64,000 bases of DNA from Geomonas ferrireducens (lineage in GTDB: Bacteria; Desulfobacterota; Desulfuromonadia; Geobacterales; Geobacteraceae), in assembly GCF_004917065.1 (NCBI RefSeq), contig NZ_SSYA01000001.1:1806161-1870160 (forward strand), given 5' to 3'. Shown in pieces: positions 1 through 8,360 of the stretch (its first letter is position 1; the number at the start of each line of letters is the position of its first letter). The translations under genes and the position numbers were made by a program. Under the pieces are notes generated by a model. The model worked only from the letters and a program-made list of their open reading frames with translations, was not told the origin of the DNA and made no database searches.

Positions 1-2321
1 GTGAGTTCGTGGTGAACTACACCAACGCCGCCACCCTGGTCAACCCGGACTTCAAGGGGACCGAGGAACTGGACGGCGTCTTCTCCGGTCTCGCCCCGGA
101 CGGTAAATCCTATGCCAACGCGACCTGGTCCTATCAGCGAAACCCCGCCCCCGGCAAGGGAAAGGGGGGCTTGGGACCCTTCAGCGACCTTTTGCTGCAG
201 CAACTCCCCGGGCGCCCCAAAACGGACCCCACCATGCAGGACCCGCACTGCGTGCTGCAGATCATCAAAAGGCACTACGCACGCTACACCCCCGCCCTGG
301 TGGAAAAGGTCTGCGGCTGCAGCGCCGAGCAGTTCACCAAGGTGGCGCAGACCATGCTTGAGAACTCCGGGCGTGACAGGACCGCCAACATCACCTACGC
401 CGTGGGGTGGACCCAGCACACCGTCGGGGTGCAGATCATCCGCGCGGCGGGCATGCTGCAGGCGCTTTTAGGCAACATCGGCCGGCCGGGGGGAGGGGTG
501 CTCGCGCTGCGCGGTCACGCCACCATCCAGGGGTCAACGGACATCGCCACCCTGTACCACTCGCTACCCGCATACCTCAACATGCCGGACGGCCGCAAGA
601 AGCACGACTCCCTCAAGGACTTCATCCTGACCGAGGCGGGGCCGGTCGCCACGAGCTACTGGGGGAATTACCCGAAGTTCGCAGTCTCCTACTTCAAGGC
701 CCAGTTCGGCGCCGCGGCCACCGCGGAAAACGACTACGGCTACGACTACCACCCCAAGATCACCGGCGACCATTCCCATATGCCGATGATGCTCGACATG
801 GGTGCCGGCAAGATAAAGGGGTTCTTCGTCATGGGGCAAAACCCGGCGGTGGGGGGGCAGAACGCCCGCCTGCAGCGCAAGGCCCTGGCGAAGCTCGACT
901 GGATGGTGGTGCGGGACTACTTCGAAACCGAAACCGCCTCCTTCTGGCGCAACTCCCCGGAGATCCTCTCCGGTGAGCTGAAGTCAGCCGACATAAAGAC
1001 CGAGGTCTTCTTCCTCCCGGCCGCCGCCGTTGCCGAGATGGAGGGGTCCTTCACGAACACGCAGCGGTTGTTGCAGCAGCACGACAAGGCCGCCGATCCC
1101 CCCGGGGACGCGCGCAGCGACAGCTGGTTCACCTATCACCTCGGCAAGAGGCTCCAGGCGATGTACCGCGACTCGGCGAACACCCTCGACTGGGGCATCA
1201 AAAATCTCGCCTGGGATTACGAGCCTGATGCGAAGGAGGTCGCTCCCTGGCGCATCAAGGACGAGCCCTCGGCCTACCGGGTGCTGAAGGAGATCAACGG
1301 CTACACGGTAGCCGACGGCAAGCCCCTCGCCACCTTCGCGAATCTGAAGGAGGACGGTACCACGATCTGCGGCGCCTGGATCTACACCGGCGTCGTCCCG
1401 GAGGAGGGGAAGAACAACGCGGCGCGCCGAAAGCCCGACGAGTGGATCTCCCCCAACTGGGGCTTCGCCTGGCCGGCGAACCGGCACATCATGTACAACC
1501 GCGCCTCGGCGGACAGCCAGGGACGTCCGTGGTCCGAGGCCAAGAAGCTCGTCCTGTGGGACCCGGACGCCGACAGCGGCACCAAGGATCCGGCCGGAAA
1601 CCCGGTGCGCGGCAAGTGGGTCGCCCCCTCCGGCGAGGGGATCGACTTCCAGCCGACCAAGGCTCCCGCCATGGTCGGGAAGGACGCCGCGCTTGGCTTC
1701 GACTGGCTGAGCGGCAACGACGCGTTCATCATGCGCGCCGACGGCAAGGCCTGGCTCTTCGCGCCGGCAGGGCTTGTGGACGGCCCGCTTCCCGCCCACT
1801 ACGAGCCGTACGAATCACCGGTGGCGAACCGGGTCTACCGGCAGCAGTCAAACCCGGTGGCGAAGGTCTGGCGCACCGACGGCAACGTCTACCACGGCGT
1901 CGCCGATCCCAAGTACCCGATCGTCGTCTCCACCTACCGGGTGACCGAACACCACCTAAGCGGCACCATGAGCCGCTGGCTCCCCTGGCTCGCCGAACTG
2001 ATGCCGGAACTCTTCTGCGAGGTCTCTCCTGAGCTTGCCGCCGAGAAGGGGATCAAGAACGCGGGTTACGTGACCATCGTCACCGCGCGCGGCGAGATCG
2101 AGGCGCGCGCCCTGGTGACCCGGCGCATCAAGCCCTTCGTCATCGACGGGAAGAAGGTGCACGAGATCGGCCTCCCCTGGCACTGGGGGTGGCAGGGGAA
2201 CGCGAAAGGGGACGTCGCCAACGACCTGAGCGCCATGGTTGGGGACCCCAACGTCTCCATCCACGAGGGTAAGGTGTTCACCTGCGACATCAGGGCGGGC
2301 AGGAAAGGAGGGCGGAGCTGA
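1..2321 (+). CDS. fdnG: Formate dehydrogenase catalytic (molybdopterin) subunit, 3' part
   Basis: This is the C-terminal part of a membrane-bound, periplasm-facing formate dehydrogenase alpha subunit, which oxidises formate at a molybdenum (or tungsten) bis-MGD centre. The frame is open to the window's left edge and reads in with EFVVNYTNAA, so the N-terminus with the Fe-S site and the catalytic Sec/Cys is outside. About 770 residues are visible, covering the central molybdopterin oxidoreductase region and the C-terminal dinucleotide-binding domain (for example the stretch around VVSTYRVTEHHLSGTMSR, expected near the cofactor). The stop TGA overlaps the next start (TGATG), showing tight coupling with the Fe-S subunit. 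Whether the enzyme uses selenocysteine cannot be seen here. Confidence 0.95.
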   Translation, partial: EFVVNYTNAATLVNPDFKGTEELDGVFSGLAPDGKSYANATWSYQRNPAPGKGKGGLGPFSDLLLQQLPGRPKTDPTMQDPHCVLQIIKRHYARYTPALVEKVCGCSAEQFTKVAQTMLENSGRDRTANITYAVGWTQHTVGVQIIRAAGMLQALLGNIGRPGGGVLALRGHATIQGSTDIATLYHSLPAYLNMPDGRKKHDSLKDFILTEAGPVATSYWGNYPKFAVSYFKAQFGAAATAENDYGYDYHPKITGDHSHMPMMLDMGAGKIKGFFVMGQNPAVGGQNARLQRKALAKLDWMVVRDYFETETASFWRNSPEILSGELKSADIKTEVFFLPAAAVAEMEGSFTNTQRLLQQHDKAADPPGDARSDSWFTYHLGKRLQAMYRDSANTLDWGIKNLAWDYEPDAKEVAPWRIKDEPSAYRVLKEINGYTVADGKPLATFANLKEDGTTICGAWIYTGVVPEEGKNNAARRKPDEWISPNWGFAWPANRHIMYNRASADSQGRPWSEAKKLVLWDPDADSGTKDPAGNPVRGKWVAPSGEGIDFQPTKAPAMVGKDAALGFDWLSGNDAFIMRADGKAWLFAPAGLVDGPLPAHYEPYESPVANRVYRQQSNPVAKVWRTDGNVYHGVADPKYPIVVSTYRVTEHHLSGTMSRWLPWLAELMPELFCEVSPELAAEKGIKNAGYVTIVTARGEIEARALVTRRIKPFVIDGKKVHEIGLPWHWGWQGNAKGDVANDLSAMVGDPNVSIHEGKVFTCDIRAGRKGGRS

Positions 2322-3142
2322 TGGCAAAGGGCATGTTCGTCGACACGACCATCTGCACCGGGTGCAAGGCGTGCCAGGTGGCCTGCAAGCAGTGGAACGG
2401 CCTCTCCGCAGAGCCGGCGCACTTCGGGAAGAGGCCCGGGGTTCCCTACCCCGTCGCCGACAACTTCACCGGCGATTCTTACGACAACACTGGGACCCTG
2501 AGCGCCACCGACTGGCGCCACGTCCGGTTCATCGAGCAGATCGACGAGTCGCGCCGTGAGAAGCGCTGGCTTTTCTCGAGCGACTCCTGCAAGCACTGCA
2601 GCGATGCCGGTTGCCTTAACGCCTGCCCCACGAAGGCGATCGTACGCACCGACCTCGGCAACGTGGTGGTGCAGCAGGAAACCTGCATCGGTTGCAAGTT
2701 CTGCATCCCTTCCTGCCCATACGGGGTCATCTCATTCAGCGAGGAGACCGGGACGGCGCACAAGTGCACCCTGTGCAACGACCGCATCCACAACGGCCTC
2801 GGCACCGCATGCGCCAAGGCGTGCCCTACCGGGTCGATCCGGTTCGGCGAACTCGCCGACCTGAAAAAGAGGGCCGACGCGCGCCTGGCCCAGTTGAAGG
2901 GGAAAGGGGAGCAGGCGCGCATTTACGGTTACGAGGAGGCGGACGGACTCAATGTCTTCTACCTCTTCGCGGACCGCCCGAAGGTCTACGGGCAGCCGGA
3001 AGACCCGGTGGTGCCGCAGCGCCGCCTGGTGCTTTGTTCCCTGGTGACCATCCTCACCGCGCTCGGCGTGGGGGCGGCCGCCCTGGTGAGCTTCAGGGAA
3101 AGGCTGAACGGCAGAGACGAGGAGGAAAACCATGAGTCCTGA
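2321..3142 (+). CDS. fdnH: Formate dehydrogenase iron-sulfur subunit
   Basis: A 273-residue electron-transfer subunit that carries electrons from the catalytic subunit to the membrane subunit. Four cysteine clusters typical of four [4Fe-4S] ferredoxin sites are visible: CTGCKACQVACK near residues 12-23, CKHCSDAGCLNACP near 89-102, CIGCKFCIPSCP near 121-132 and CTLC...CAKACP near 148-170. A single hydrophobic segment near residues 235-257 would anchor it in the membrane, as in E. coli FdnH. It starts one base inside the stop of the upstream gene, and its end overlaps the start of the next gene by 11 bases. Confidence 0.95.
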   Translation: MAKGMFVDTTICTGCKACQVACKQWNGLSAEPAHFGKRPGVPYPVADNFTGDSYDNTGTLSATDWRHVRFIEQIDESRREKRWLFSSDSCKHCSDAGCLNACPTKAIVRTDLGNVVVQQETCIGCKFCIPSCPYGVISFSEETGTAHKCTLCNDRIHNGLGTACAKACPTGSIRFGELADLKKRADARLAQLKGKGEQARIYGYEEADGLNVFYLFADRPKVYGQPEDPVVPQRRLVLCSLVTILTALGVGAAALVSFRERLNGRDEEENHES

Positions 3143-4034
3143 GATCATTCAGCCCCCGGAATGGGCCTGGTACTACATCGCGGTCTACTTCTTCGTGGCA
3201 GGCACCTCGGCCGGTGCCTACTTCATCGGCGCCATGGAGGAGCTGTTCGGCAGCGGCAGGGAGCGCGAGGTGAGCCGCGCCGCCTGCTACATCGCCTTCC
3301 CGCTCCTCATCCTCGTCCCCATCCCGCTCATCGCGGACCTGGGACGGCCGGAGCGCTTCTGGCACCTGTTCATCTACAACCAGGGGGGATACCCGTACCT
3401 GAACCTCATCTCCCCCATGTCGGTGGGGTCCTGGGTCCTGCTGATCTTCAGCGTCTGCACCCTGCTCTCCTTTCTGGACAACCTGGTGGCAGACCGGGTG
3501 ATCTCCTTCCCCCTCTTCTCCAGGTACTACAACCGCATCCCGAGGCGCCTCTACGCCGTCTTCGGCTCCCTGGCCGGTTTTTTCATCGCGGGGTACACCG
3601 GCGTTCTCCTGAACGTCACCGCGAGCCCCTTCTGGGCTGCCACCTCACCCTTCATGGGGGCACTCTTCATCGTCTCCGGCGCTTCGACCGGGGCCGCCGC
3701 CATTTCGCTCTACCTCATCTGGCGCAGGCGCAACTCCGGCGGCGAGGTGGAAAGACTGGAGGCGTTCGACCGCGTCGTCATGGTCTCCGAGCTCGTGCTC
3801 ATCGCGCTGCTCCTGATTCTTGCCGGTCGCACCGCGCTTCCGCTGATGACGCTCCCCTTCGTGGCCATGTTCTGGTTGGGTACCGTGGCGCTCGGCATCG
3901 TGGCGCCTCTGTGGTTCAAGTACCGCTTCCGCCGGCATCCCTTCGGGGACGCACCGGTGCTGGCGCATTACCTGTGCATCCTGGCGGGAGGGCTCCTTTT
4001 GAGGATCAGCCTGCTGCAGGCGGGACAGTTGTGA
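3132..4034 (+). CDS. NrfD/PsrC-type quinone-interacting membrane subunit
   Basis: A 300-residue, strongly hydrophobic protein with about eight to nine predicted membrane helices. The opening (PPEWAWYYIAVYFFVAGTSAG) is typical of the NrfD/PsrC family, which passes electrons to the quinone pool. Its place directly after the Fe-S subunit says it is the membrane anchor of the formate dehydrogenase. The E. coli FdnI cytochrome b subunit normally has this role, so this operon uses the haem-free NrfD alternative. The start overlaps fdnH by 11 bases and is preceded by GAGGAGG. Confidence 0.92.
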   Translation: MSPEIIQPPEWAWYYIAVYFFVAGTSAGAYFIGAMEELFGSGREREVSRAACYIAFPLLILVPIPLIADLGRPERFWHLFIYNQGGYPYLNLISPMSVGSWVLLIFSVCTLLSFLDNLVADRVISFPLFSRYYNRIPRRLYAVFGSLAGFFIAGYTGVLLNVTASPFWAATSPFMGALFIVSGASTGAAAISLYLIWRRRNSGGEVERLEAFDRVVMVSELVLIALLLILAGRTALPLMTLPFVAMFWLGTVALGIVAPLWFKYRFRRHPFGDAPVLAHYLCILAGGLLLRISLLQAGQL

Positions 4035-4047
4035 GTACGGAGGGGGC

Positions 4048-4995
4048 ATGACTGCGGAACGAAACGCCGACCAAGTGCTGCGGCGCCTGGAAGAGATAGC
4101 GACGAAGTCGCCGGAACTACGGGTCACGGCCCGACTGTACGAGGCGTTGCTTCCCGCGTGGCAGAAGGCGGAGGTGGCCGGTGCCGTCGCGCCGTTCGAC
4201 GGAATCAAACTGGGCCAAGTGCTGAAAGGTGGGACACCGCTGCTTGCCGCCGCCGACATCGAGGTGGACTTAGACGGCGGGGCGGCGGTGCTGCTTGCCA
4301 TGCTGCGTGCCGTCGGGGAACTGGAACCGCCTGCGGTGCGGCGGAGCATCTGGCGTCGTTGGGGACGGCCTGCCGAGGTGTGGAGCGAAAGTGAGGCGGC
4401 GTCTCTGGCGGCGCTGCGCCGTTCAGCCCGGGAGCTGCTTGGCGGCATCGACGCGGGAGAGATTGACCCTGCTGAGTTGCTTGCACTGGCGGCGTCGGGC
4501 GATCTTGCAGGGTTCAGCGCCCGGGTTGCCAGGGGAACTGCGGATTGGGAGCTACCCTGGACTGTGGCGCACCACGCTCTGAGGCCCTTCCTGCACGAAG
4601 TGCGCAGCCGGGCTCCCCTCGTGGAGATCGGGGTGTGGCAGCGCGGCGAGTGCTACGTCTGCGGCGCTGCCGCCACCTTCGCGGAGCTGCAGGACGACGA
4701 CCAGGTGAAGCACCTGCGCTGCACCGAGTGCGGCGCCGACTGGCACCACCCGCGGCTGCAGTGTCATCACTGCGGCAACGAGGACCATGCGACCCTCAGG
4801 TATCTCTACGTCGACGGAAGCGACCACCGCCGCGTGGAGGTCTGCGACGTCTGCCGCAGTTACCTAAAGGTGATCGCCTCCTTCACCCCGACCTCCACCG
4901 ACTTGCTCGTGGTCGAGGACCTTGCCACCCTGGACCTCGACTTCCTGGCGCAGCACAAAGGGTACTGCAGGCCGTGCCGTGGGGTAGCCCTGTGA
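4048..4995 (+). CDS. fdhE: Formate dehydrogenase accessory protein FdhE
   Basis: A 315-residue cytoplasmic accessory protein needed for maturation of formate dehydrogenase. The C-terminal half has the family's rubredoxin-like metal-binding CxxC pairs: CYVCG, CTECG, CHHCG and CDVC. It lies 13 bases after the NrfD-like gene and its stop overlaps the GTG start of mobA (GTGA), so it is in the same operon. The preceding sequence GGAGGGGGC is a good ribosome binding site. Confidence 0.92.
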   Translation: MTAERNADQVLRRLEEIATKSPELRVTARLYEALLPAWQKAEVAGAVAPFDGIKLGQVLKGGTPLLAAADIEVDLDGGAAVLLAMLRAVGELEPPAVRRSIWRRWGRPAEVWSESEAASLAALRRSARELLGGIDAGEIDPAELLALAASGDLAGFSARVARGTADWELPWTVAHHALRPFLHEVRSRAPLVEIGVWQRGECYVCGAAATFAELQDDDQVKHLRCTECGADWHHPRLQCHHCGNEDHATLRYLYVDGSDHRRVEVCDVCRSYLKVIASFTPTSTDLLVVEDLATLDLDFLAQHKGYCRPCRGVAL

Positions 4996-5654
4996 GAAGC
5001 AAGGCGCTTGCGGGGCATATCCCCTTTCCCGACGTGACCGGCGTCATCCTGGCGGGCGGACTCTCCAGTCGTATGGGAAGCAACAAGGCACTGCTGCCGT
5101 ATCGCGACGGACTTCTCATCGAGATCATCTACCGTCAGCTCGCATCGCTTTTCGGCGAGATCATCATCGCGGCGAACGATCCGGCGACCTACGGCTTCGT
5201 CGGGGGGCGGGTGGTAACCGACCGCTATCCCGGCGCCGGTGCTCTTGCCGGGCTCCATGCCGCCCTTGCCGGAAGCCGCACCCCGTACATATTCGCCGTC
5301 GCCTGCGACATGCCCTCCTTGAACCTCGCCCTGATCCGCGAGCAGGTCGCCCTGCGCCACCGCGCCGACGTCGTGATTCCGGAAGGAGACAAGGGGGTGG
5401 AGCCGCTGCACGCAACCTACTCGACGGCCTGTCTGCCGCACATCGAGGCCGCGCTCAATGAGAGCCACTGCCGTTTGGTCTCCTTCTTTCCGCGGGTGCA
5501 GGTGCTTCGCCTCTCTCCCGCCTGGGTTGCCGCGTTTGACCCGTGCTTCACCTGCTTTCGCAACGTCAATACCCCCGCCGAATACCATACCCTGCGCCGA
5601 ACCGCTCGGCCCGAACCGCTCACGACGGGACTTTCCGTTGAAGCGACGCCATAG
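4992..5654 (+). CDS. mobA: Molybdenum cofactor guanylyltransferase MobA
   Basis: About 220 residues with the MobA signature VILAGGLSSRMGSNKALLPY, which binds GTP for transfer of GMP to molybdopterin. This makes the MGD cofactor used by the formate dehydrogenase encoded just upstream. The frame stays open far upstream inside fdhE, but the reasonable start is the GTG at 4992, which overlaps the fdhE stop as GTGA and places the nucleotide-binding loop about 16 residues in. Later motifs (ACDMPSL, HATYSTAC) fit the family. It is the last gene of the operon. Confidence 0.9.
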   Translation: MRSKALAGHIPFPDVTGVILAGGLSSRMGSNKALLPYRDGLLIEIIYRQLASLFGEIIIAANDPATYGFVGGRVVTDRYPGAGALAGLHAALAGSRTPYIFAVACDMPSLNLALIREQVALRHRADVVIPEGDKGVEPLHATYSTACLPHIEAALNESHCRLVSFFPRVQVLRLSPAWVAAFDPCFTCFRNVNTPAEYHTLRRTARPEPLTTGLSVEATP

Positions 5655-5772
5655 CTCCCACTCCCTCTACCGAAGATGAGACCAGACGCCCCTCCCCATT
5701 GGCGCGGGTTGATCCGGGAATTAGAGGGAACGCGGAGCGCAGCCGCCCACGAAGCGCTGCATGAGCCGCGAC

Positions 5773-5810
5773 GTTCCCCCCTTTGCGAAGGGGGGACAGG
5801 GGGGATTTGC
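5773..5810. repeat. Dispersed C/G-run palindrome, copy 1
   Basis: A self-complementary element of C6 and G6 runs around TTTGCGAAGG, followed by ACAGGGGGGATTT. Its reverse complement matches the element near 46236-46270 over about 33 bases, so this is a dispersed intergenic repeat. Confidence 0.75.
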
Positions 5811-5826
5811 CGTTGCGTGACCACAG

Positions 5827-5865
5827 AAAAGGGCAGTCCGTCGGTCGCCCGGATCTGCCCCTTTT
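5827..5865 (-). terminator. Rho-independent terminator of the entericidin-like gene
   Basis: On the minus strand a GGGGCAG...CTGCCC stem is flanked by A and T runs (ends CTGCCCTTTTC), about 35 bases past the entericidin stop. Confidence 0.7.
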
Positions 5866-5899
5866 CCCAGTTGGATACCTTTATCGGGTACGGCTCCAC

Positions 5900-6037
5900 T
5901 CACCGCCCCGATGAATTCTCTATTGCCTTTCCTCCGCTTTGCATGTCTTCACCGACGCCCTTCACGGTGTGACAGCCAGCCAGAGCCCACATGGATGCCA
6001 TGACAACGACCACTGCAGCAGCAATTCGACGTTTCAT
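5900..6037 (-). CDS. Entericidin-like small lipoprotein
   Basis: A 45-codon gene. The product begins MKRRIAAAVVVVMASMWALAGC, a short lipoprotein signal peptide with lipobox LAGC, and continues HTVKGVGEDMQSGGKAIENS. That mature part is the classic entericidin EcnA/EcnB pattern (TVKGxGxDxxxxGxAI). Such proteins are small outer-membrane lipoproteins, associated in E. coli with an antidote/toxin pair and stress. AAAAGGAGGACGAT precedes the ATG, a very strong ribosome binding site. A terminator follows at 5827-5865, so it is a single-gene transcript. Confidence 0.85.
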   Translation of the reverse strand: MKRRIAAAVVVVMASMWALAGCHTVKGVGEDMQSGGKAIENSSGR

Positions 6038-6147
6038 ATCGTCCTCCTTTTGGGTCGGCTTTATTGGTTGCTACTTATTGCATTGTAACCGATAGGCAAA
6101 AAGCCTGCAAACAGTATGAGGAGACGTCGCATCATGTGGCCATATAA

Positions 6148-6181
6148 ACAAAACAGGGGCTGTTGCCAGCCCCCGTTCTTT
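6148..6181 (-). terminator. Terminator after the 71-residue hypothetical gene
   Basis: On the minus strand a GGGGCTG-GCAA-CAGCCCC stem is followed by TGTTTTGTTT, about 30 bases past the stop at 6210. Confidence 0.75.
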
Positions 6182-6209
6182 ACTGCGTCGGCGATCCGTT
6201 CCCGAACCG

Positions 6210-6425
6210 CTAGTCTTCGTCCTCTTCACCCTGGTGCTTCGGCCCGCGGGGCAACTCGACCAACTCAGCCCCCAGCGCCTCTGCGATGCACTTAAGCTCG
6301 CACATACGCATGTGCTGGCCGTACACCTTGAGATCGAGGTCGGCTACCGCCACCAGTACGTGGCGCGGCTGGTGGGCTCCATCCTGCATCTTGGTCCTGT
6401 GACGATAAAAGATCTTTCCTGCCAT
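6210..6425 (-). CDS. Small acidic-tailed hypothetical protein
   Basis: A 71-residue protein I do not recognise as a named family. It has a basic N-terminus (MAGKIFYRHRTKMQDGAHQPR), a central CELKCIAEALG segment and a Glu/Asp-rich end. GGAAAGGAGGCACCC before the ATG is a good ribosome binding site, and a terminator follows. It lies just downstream of the molybdenum-storage-like gene on the same strand and may share its transcript, but the 101-base gap leaves that open. No signal peptide or membrane segment is seen, so it is probably cytoplasmic. Confidence 0.65.
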   Translation of the reverse strand: MAGKIFYRHRTKMQDGAHQPRHVLVAVADLDLKVYGQHMRMCELKCIAEALGAELVELPRGPKHQGEEDED

Positions 6426-6526
6426 GAAAGGGTGCCTCCTTTCCTTTTATTCCTCCCTGGTGGAGGGGGTACACTTTCATTATACAGATTGACCCGGATA
6501 ACTGCCAGTCACGTCAGGTGATTTTC

Positions 6527-7330
6527 TTACACCCGGATCACCGTGCCAACCTTCTCCTTCCTGATCGCCATCCCGACCGTGCCGCGCTTGTGGCCGTTCA
6601 CGATGCGTATCTCCTTCACGTTGGTCATGTCGCGCATAAGGTAAAGCATCTTTCTTTCCAGGACCAGGTCCTCCATGTCGAGCTTTATCAACTCATCCAC
6701 GGTGATGTCCTCGATCAGTTCGGCATCGGGATTGATCCTCGGGTCCTCGGTGAAGAGCCCGTCCACGTTCTTCACGAGGATGCAGCTCTTGGCCCCCAAC
6801 ACCTCCGCCATGAGGAGAGCCCCGGTGTCGGTCCGGTGCGGAGGGATGAGCCCGGTCTCCGGCGGGTGTTCGTAAAGGCCATACGGCGGCGTGCCGTGGA
6901 TCACCGGGAGTAGCTTCAGGTGGAGCATGGTGGGAAGGTCGAGGAGATCTCCCGTCTTCACCCGGCTGCCGCCCCACTTGGAGAGAAGCAGGGTGACGAT
7001 CTCGGCGTTCTGCTCGCTGATCTTACCGGCCAGTTCCGCGAGCACCCCGGTAGGCATGCCGAGGTCGATGCCGATGTCGAGGATGTGGCGCACCCGCACC
7101 CCGCCGCCGGTGACCACCATGATCTGGTTTTCCCTGGAGAGCTCGCCGATCTCCTCGAGAAGCGGCAGGACCACTTGGCTTCCGTAGTCGATGATGCCGT
7201 GCCCCCCGATCTTCACTACGTTCAACTCGGGCACGAGCCGCAACGTGCCTCCCGCGTGCCTGTGCTTCAGACCCTTGCGTACCAGGGTCTCCCCCTTCAG
7301 GTGCGATTCAATTTCATGTCTGGAATTCAT
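6527..7330 (-). CDS. Molybdenum storage protein-like amino-acid-kinase-fold protein
   Basis: A 267-residue protein of the amino acid kinase superfamily, related to uridylate kinase. Two motifs recall the molybdenum storage proteins MosA/MosB of Azotobacter: VVKIGG followed by a VTGGGVRVRH loop, and IPPHRTDTGALLMAEVLGA followed by KNVDGLFTEDP. In that family hexameric cages bind ATP and store polyoxomolybdate. Automated annotation often calls such proteins uridylate kinase. The location beside formate dehydrogenase and mobA supports a molybdenum role. The frame extends upstream to 7420, but ATG 7330 is preceded by AGGAGG with 7-base spacing and is the likely start. Function is inferred from motif memory, not alignment. 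Confidence 0.75.
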   Translation of the reverse strand: MNSRHEIESHLKGETLVRKGLKHRHAGGTLRLVPELNVVKIGGHGIIDYGSQVVLPLLEEIGELSRENQIMVVTGGGVRVRHILDIGIDLGMPTGVLAELAGKISEQNAEIVTLLLSKWGGSRVKTGDLLDLPTMLHLKLLPVIHGTPPYGLYEHPPETGLIPPHRTDTGALLMAEVLGAKSCILVKNVDGLFTEDPRINPDAELIEDITVDELIKLDMEDLVLERKMLYLMRDMTNVKEIRIVNGHKRGTVGMAIRKEKVGTVIRV

Positions 7331-7409
7331 GCAACGACCTCCTAGGAATTGGGCATAACAACACATCGGTGAAGGGGACAGGCACTGCGGAGCCAGTCCC
7401 ATCCATCGT

Positions 7410-8153
7410 TCAGTAATCACGCAGAAGCTTTCTTGGCAGGGTATGCCAGGCCGGTGTTCCGCCGTCGTCCACGGCGGCGCAGACCAGCAGCACTGAGAGC
7501 CCGTCGCGCATGACCGTTTTGGGCTTGTCTCCGATCAATACAGACTCCTCTTCATCCGGGGCGGAGCCGTCCGCGGTCTGCACAGCATCCACGTCGGGCT
7601 GGTCGAGTAGCTCGCGCACCCGCAGCCTTTGCCCGGGAAGGACGCCTGCGAGACTCCCCCGCATGCGCCCGTCGTTTCCCCACAGCCTGAGTCCGACTCC
7701 CGCGAGGGCGCCGATGATGCCGTGGCCGGTCCCCCCGTGCTCGGAGAGGTGGATGCCGAGCCTCCGCGCGAGATTCAACGCCTGCTCCTTGTCGAGGACT
7801 TGGAGCTTCGCCTGCCGCCCGAAGGCGATGAGGTCGGCCGTGGACCCGATGCGGTCCGGTACGGCGACGCAGAGCCCGGGATCGGAACCTTCGGCGCATT
7901 CCCGCTCCAGGAAGTCGCAGGCAAACCGCACGACCTGATCCAGAGACCCCTCAGGTATCTCGGCGGGAAAGCACATGGCGCTGTTGTGGGAGGTGTATGG
8001 GATGTCCGGGTGAACGAGCAACTGGTGGCGGGTGACGAAGCCGGGTTTCCCCCAGCGGTTCGTCAGCACGGCGTCCGCGATCAGAGCCGCTAGTTCTCCA
8101 GTTCCCCTGCTGTGGGCGTTGTCAGTATCGTCGATGGCTAAGAGAATGCGCAT
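7410..8153 (-). CDS. TiaS-like DDTD-motif protein
   Basis: A 247-residue protein opening MRILLAIDDTDNAHSRGTGELA. The DDTD plus SxGTG motif is the hallmark of the N-terminal domain of archaeal TiaS, which agmatinylates tRNA-Ile2, and of uncharacterised bacterial homologues. The C-terminal part (GGTGHGIIGALAGVGLRLWGNDGR) also matches that group. It is shorter than archaeal TiaS and has no visible zinc ribbon or OB domain, so agmatinylation should not be assumed. The start at 8153 is chosen because the motif begins there and AAGG lies upstream. Its 3' end is 80 bases from the start of the molybdenum-storage-like gene on the same strand. Confidence 0.7.
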   Translation of the reverse strand: MRILLAIDDTDNAHSRGTGELAALIADAVLTNRWGKPGFVTRHQLLVHPDIPYTSHNSAMCFPAEIPEGSLDQVVRFACDFLERECAEGSDPGLCVAVPDRIGSTADLIAFGRQAKLQVLDKEQALNLARRLGIHLSEHGGTGHGIIGALAGVGLRLWGNDGRMRGSLAGVLPGQRLRVRELLDQPDVDAVQTADGSAPDEEESVLIGDKPKTVMRDGLSVLLVCAAVDDGGTPAWHTLPRKLLRDY

Positions 8154-8360
8154 GTGAGCCTTGCTGGCGGCAGGATGAGTGTGTTTGACGCACAAACTAT
8201 AGCATGAAAGTCTCTAAGAGAAAGTCTGGCTGTCTATGTCGGTTCAAGATTGGAATTGTGTTTTTCATTCCCCGTCTTCTTCTCTCATCTCTGTGAACTT
8301 GTTTTTCGCGGAACCCGATATGGGTTGCGTCCTTGGCACCGAGGAGCAGGCCGCCTTCAC

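Larger units (their letters stand above)
5655..5899. other. Intergenic region with inverted repeat and terminator
   Basis: No gene is supported here. The stretch holds a G/C-run palindrome at 5773-5810 that recurs in inverted orientation near 46236-46270, and the terminator of the small entericidin gene at 5827-5865. A 98-codon plus-strand frame covers this region, but it lacks a ribosome binding site and reads through the repeats. Confidence 0.6.

Noticed and set aside
5676-5972. 98-codon plus-strand frame overlapping the entericidin gene
   Set aside because: It runs through a dispersed repeat, has no ribosome binding site, and is antisense to a well-supported small gene.
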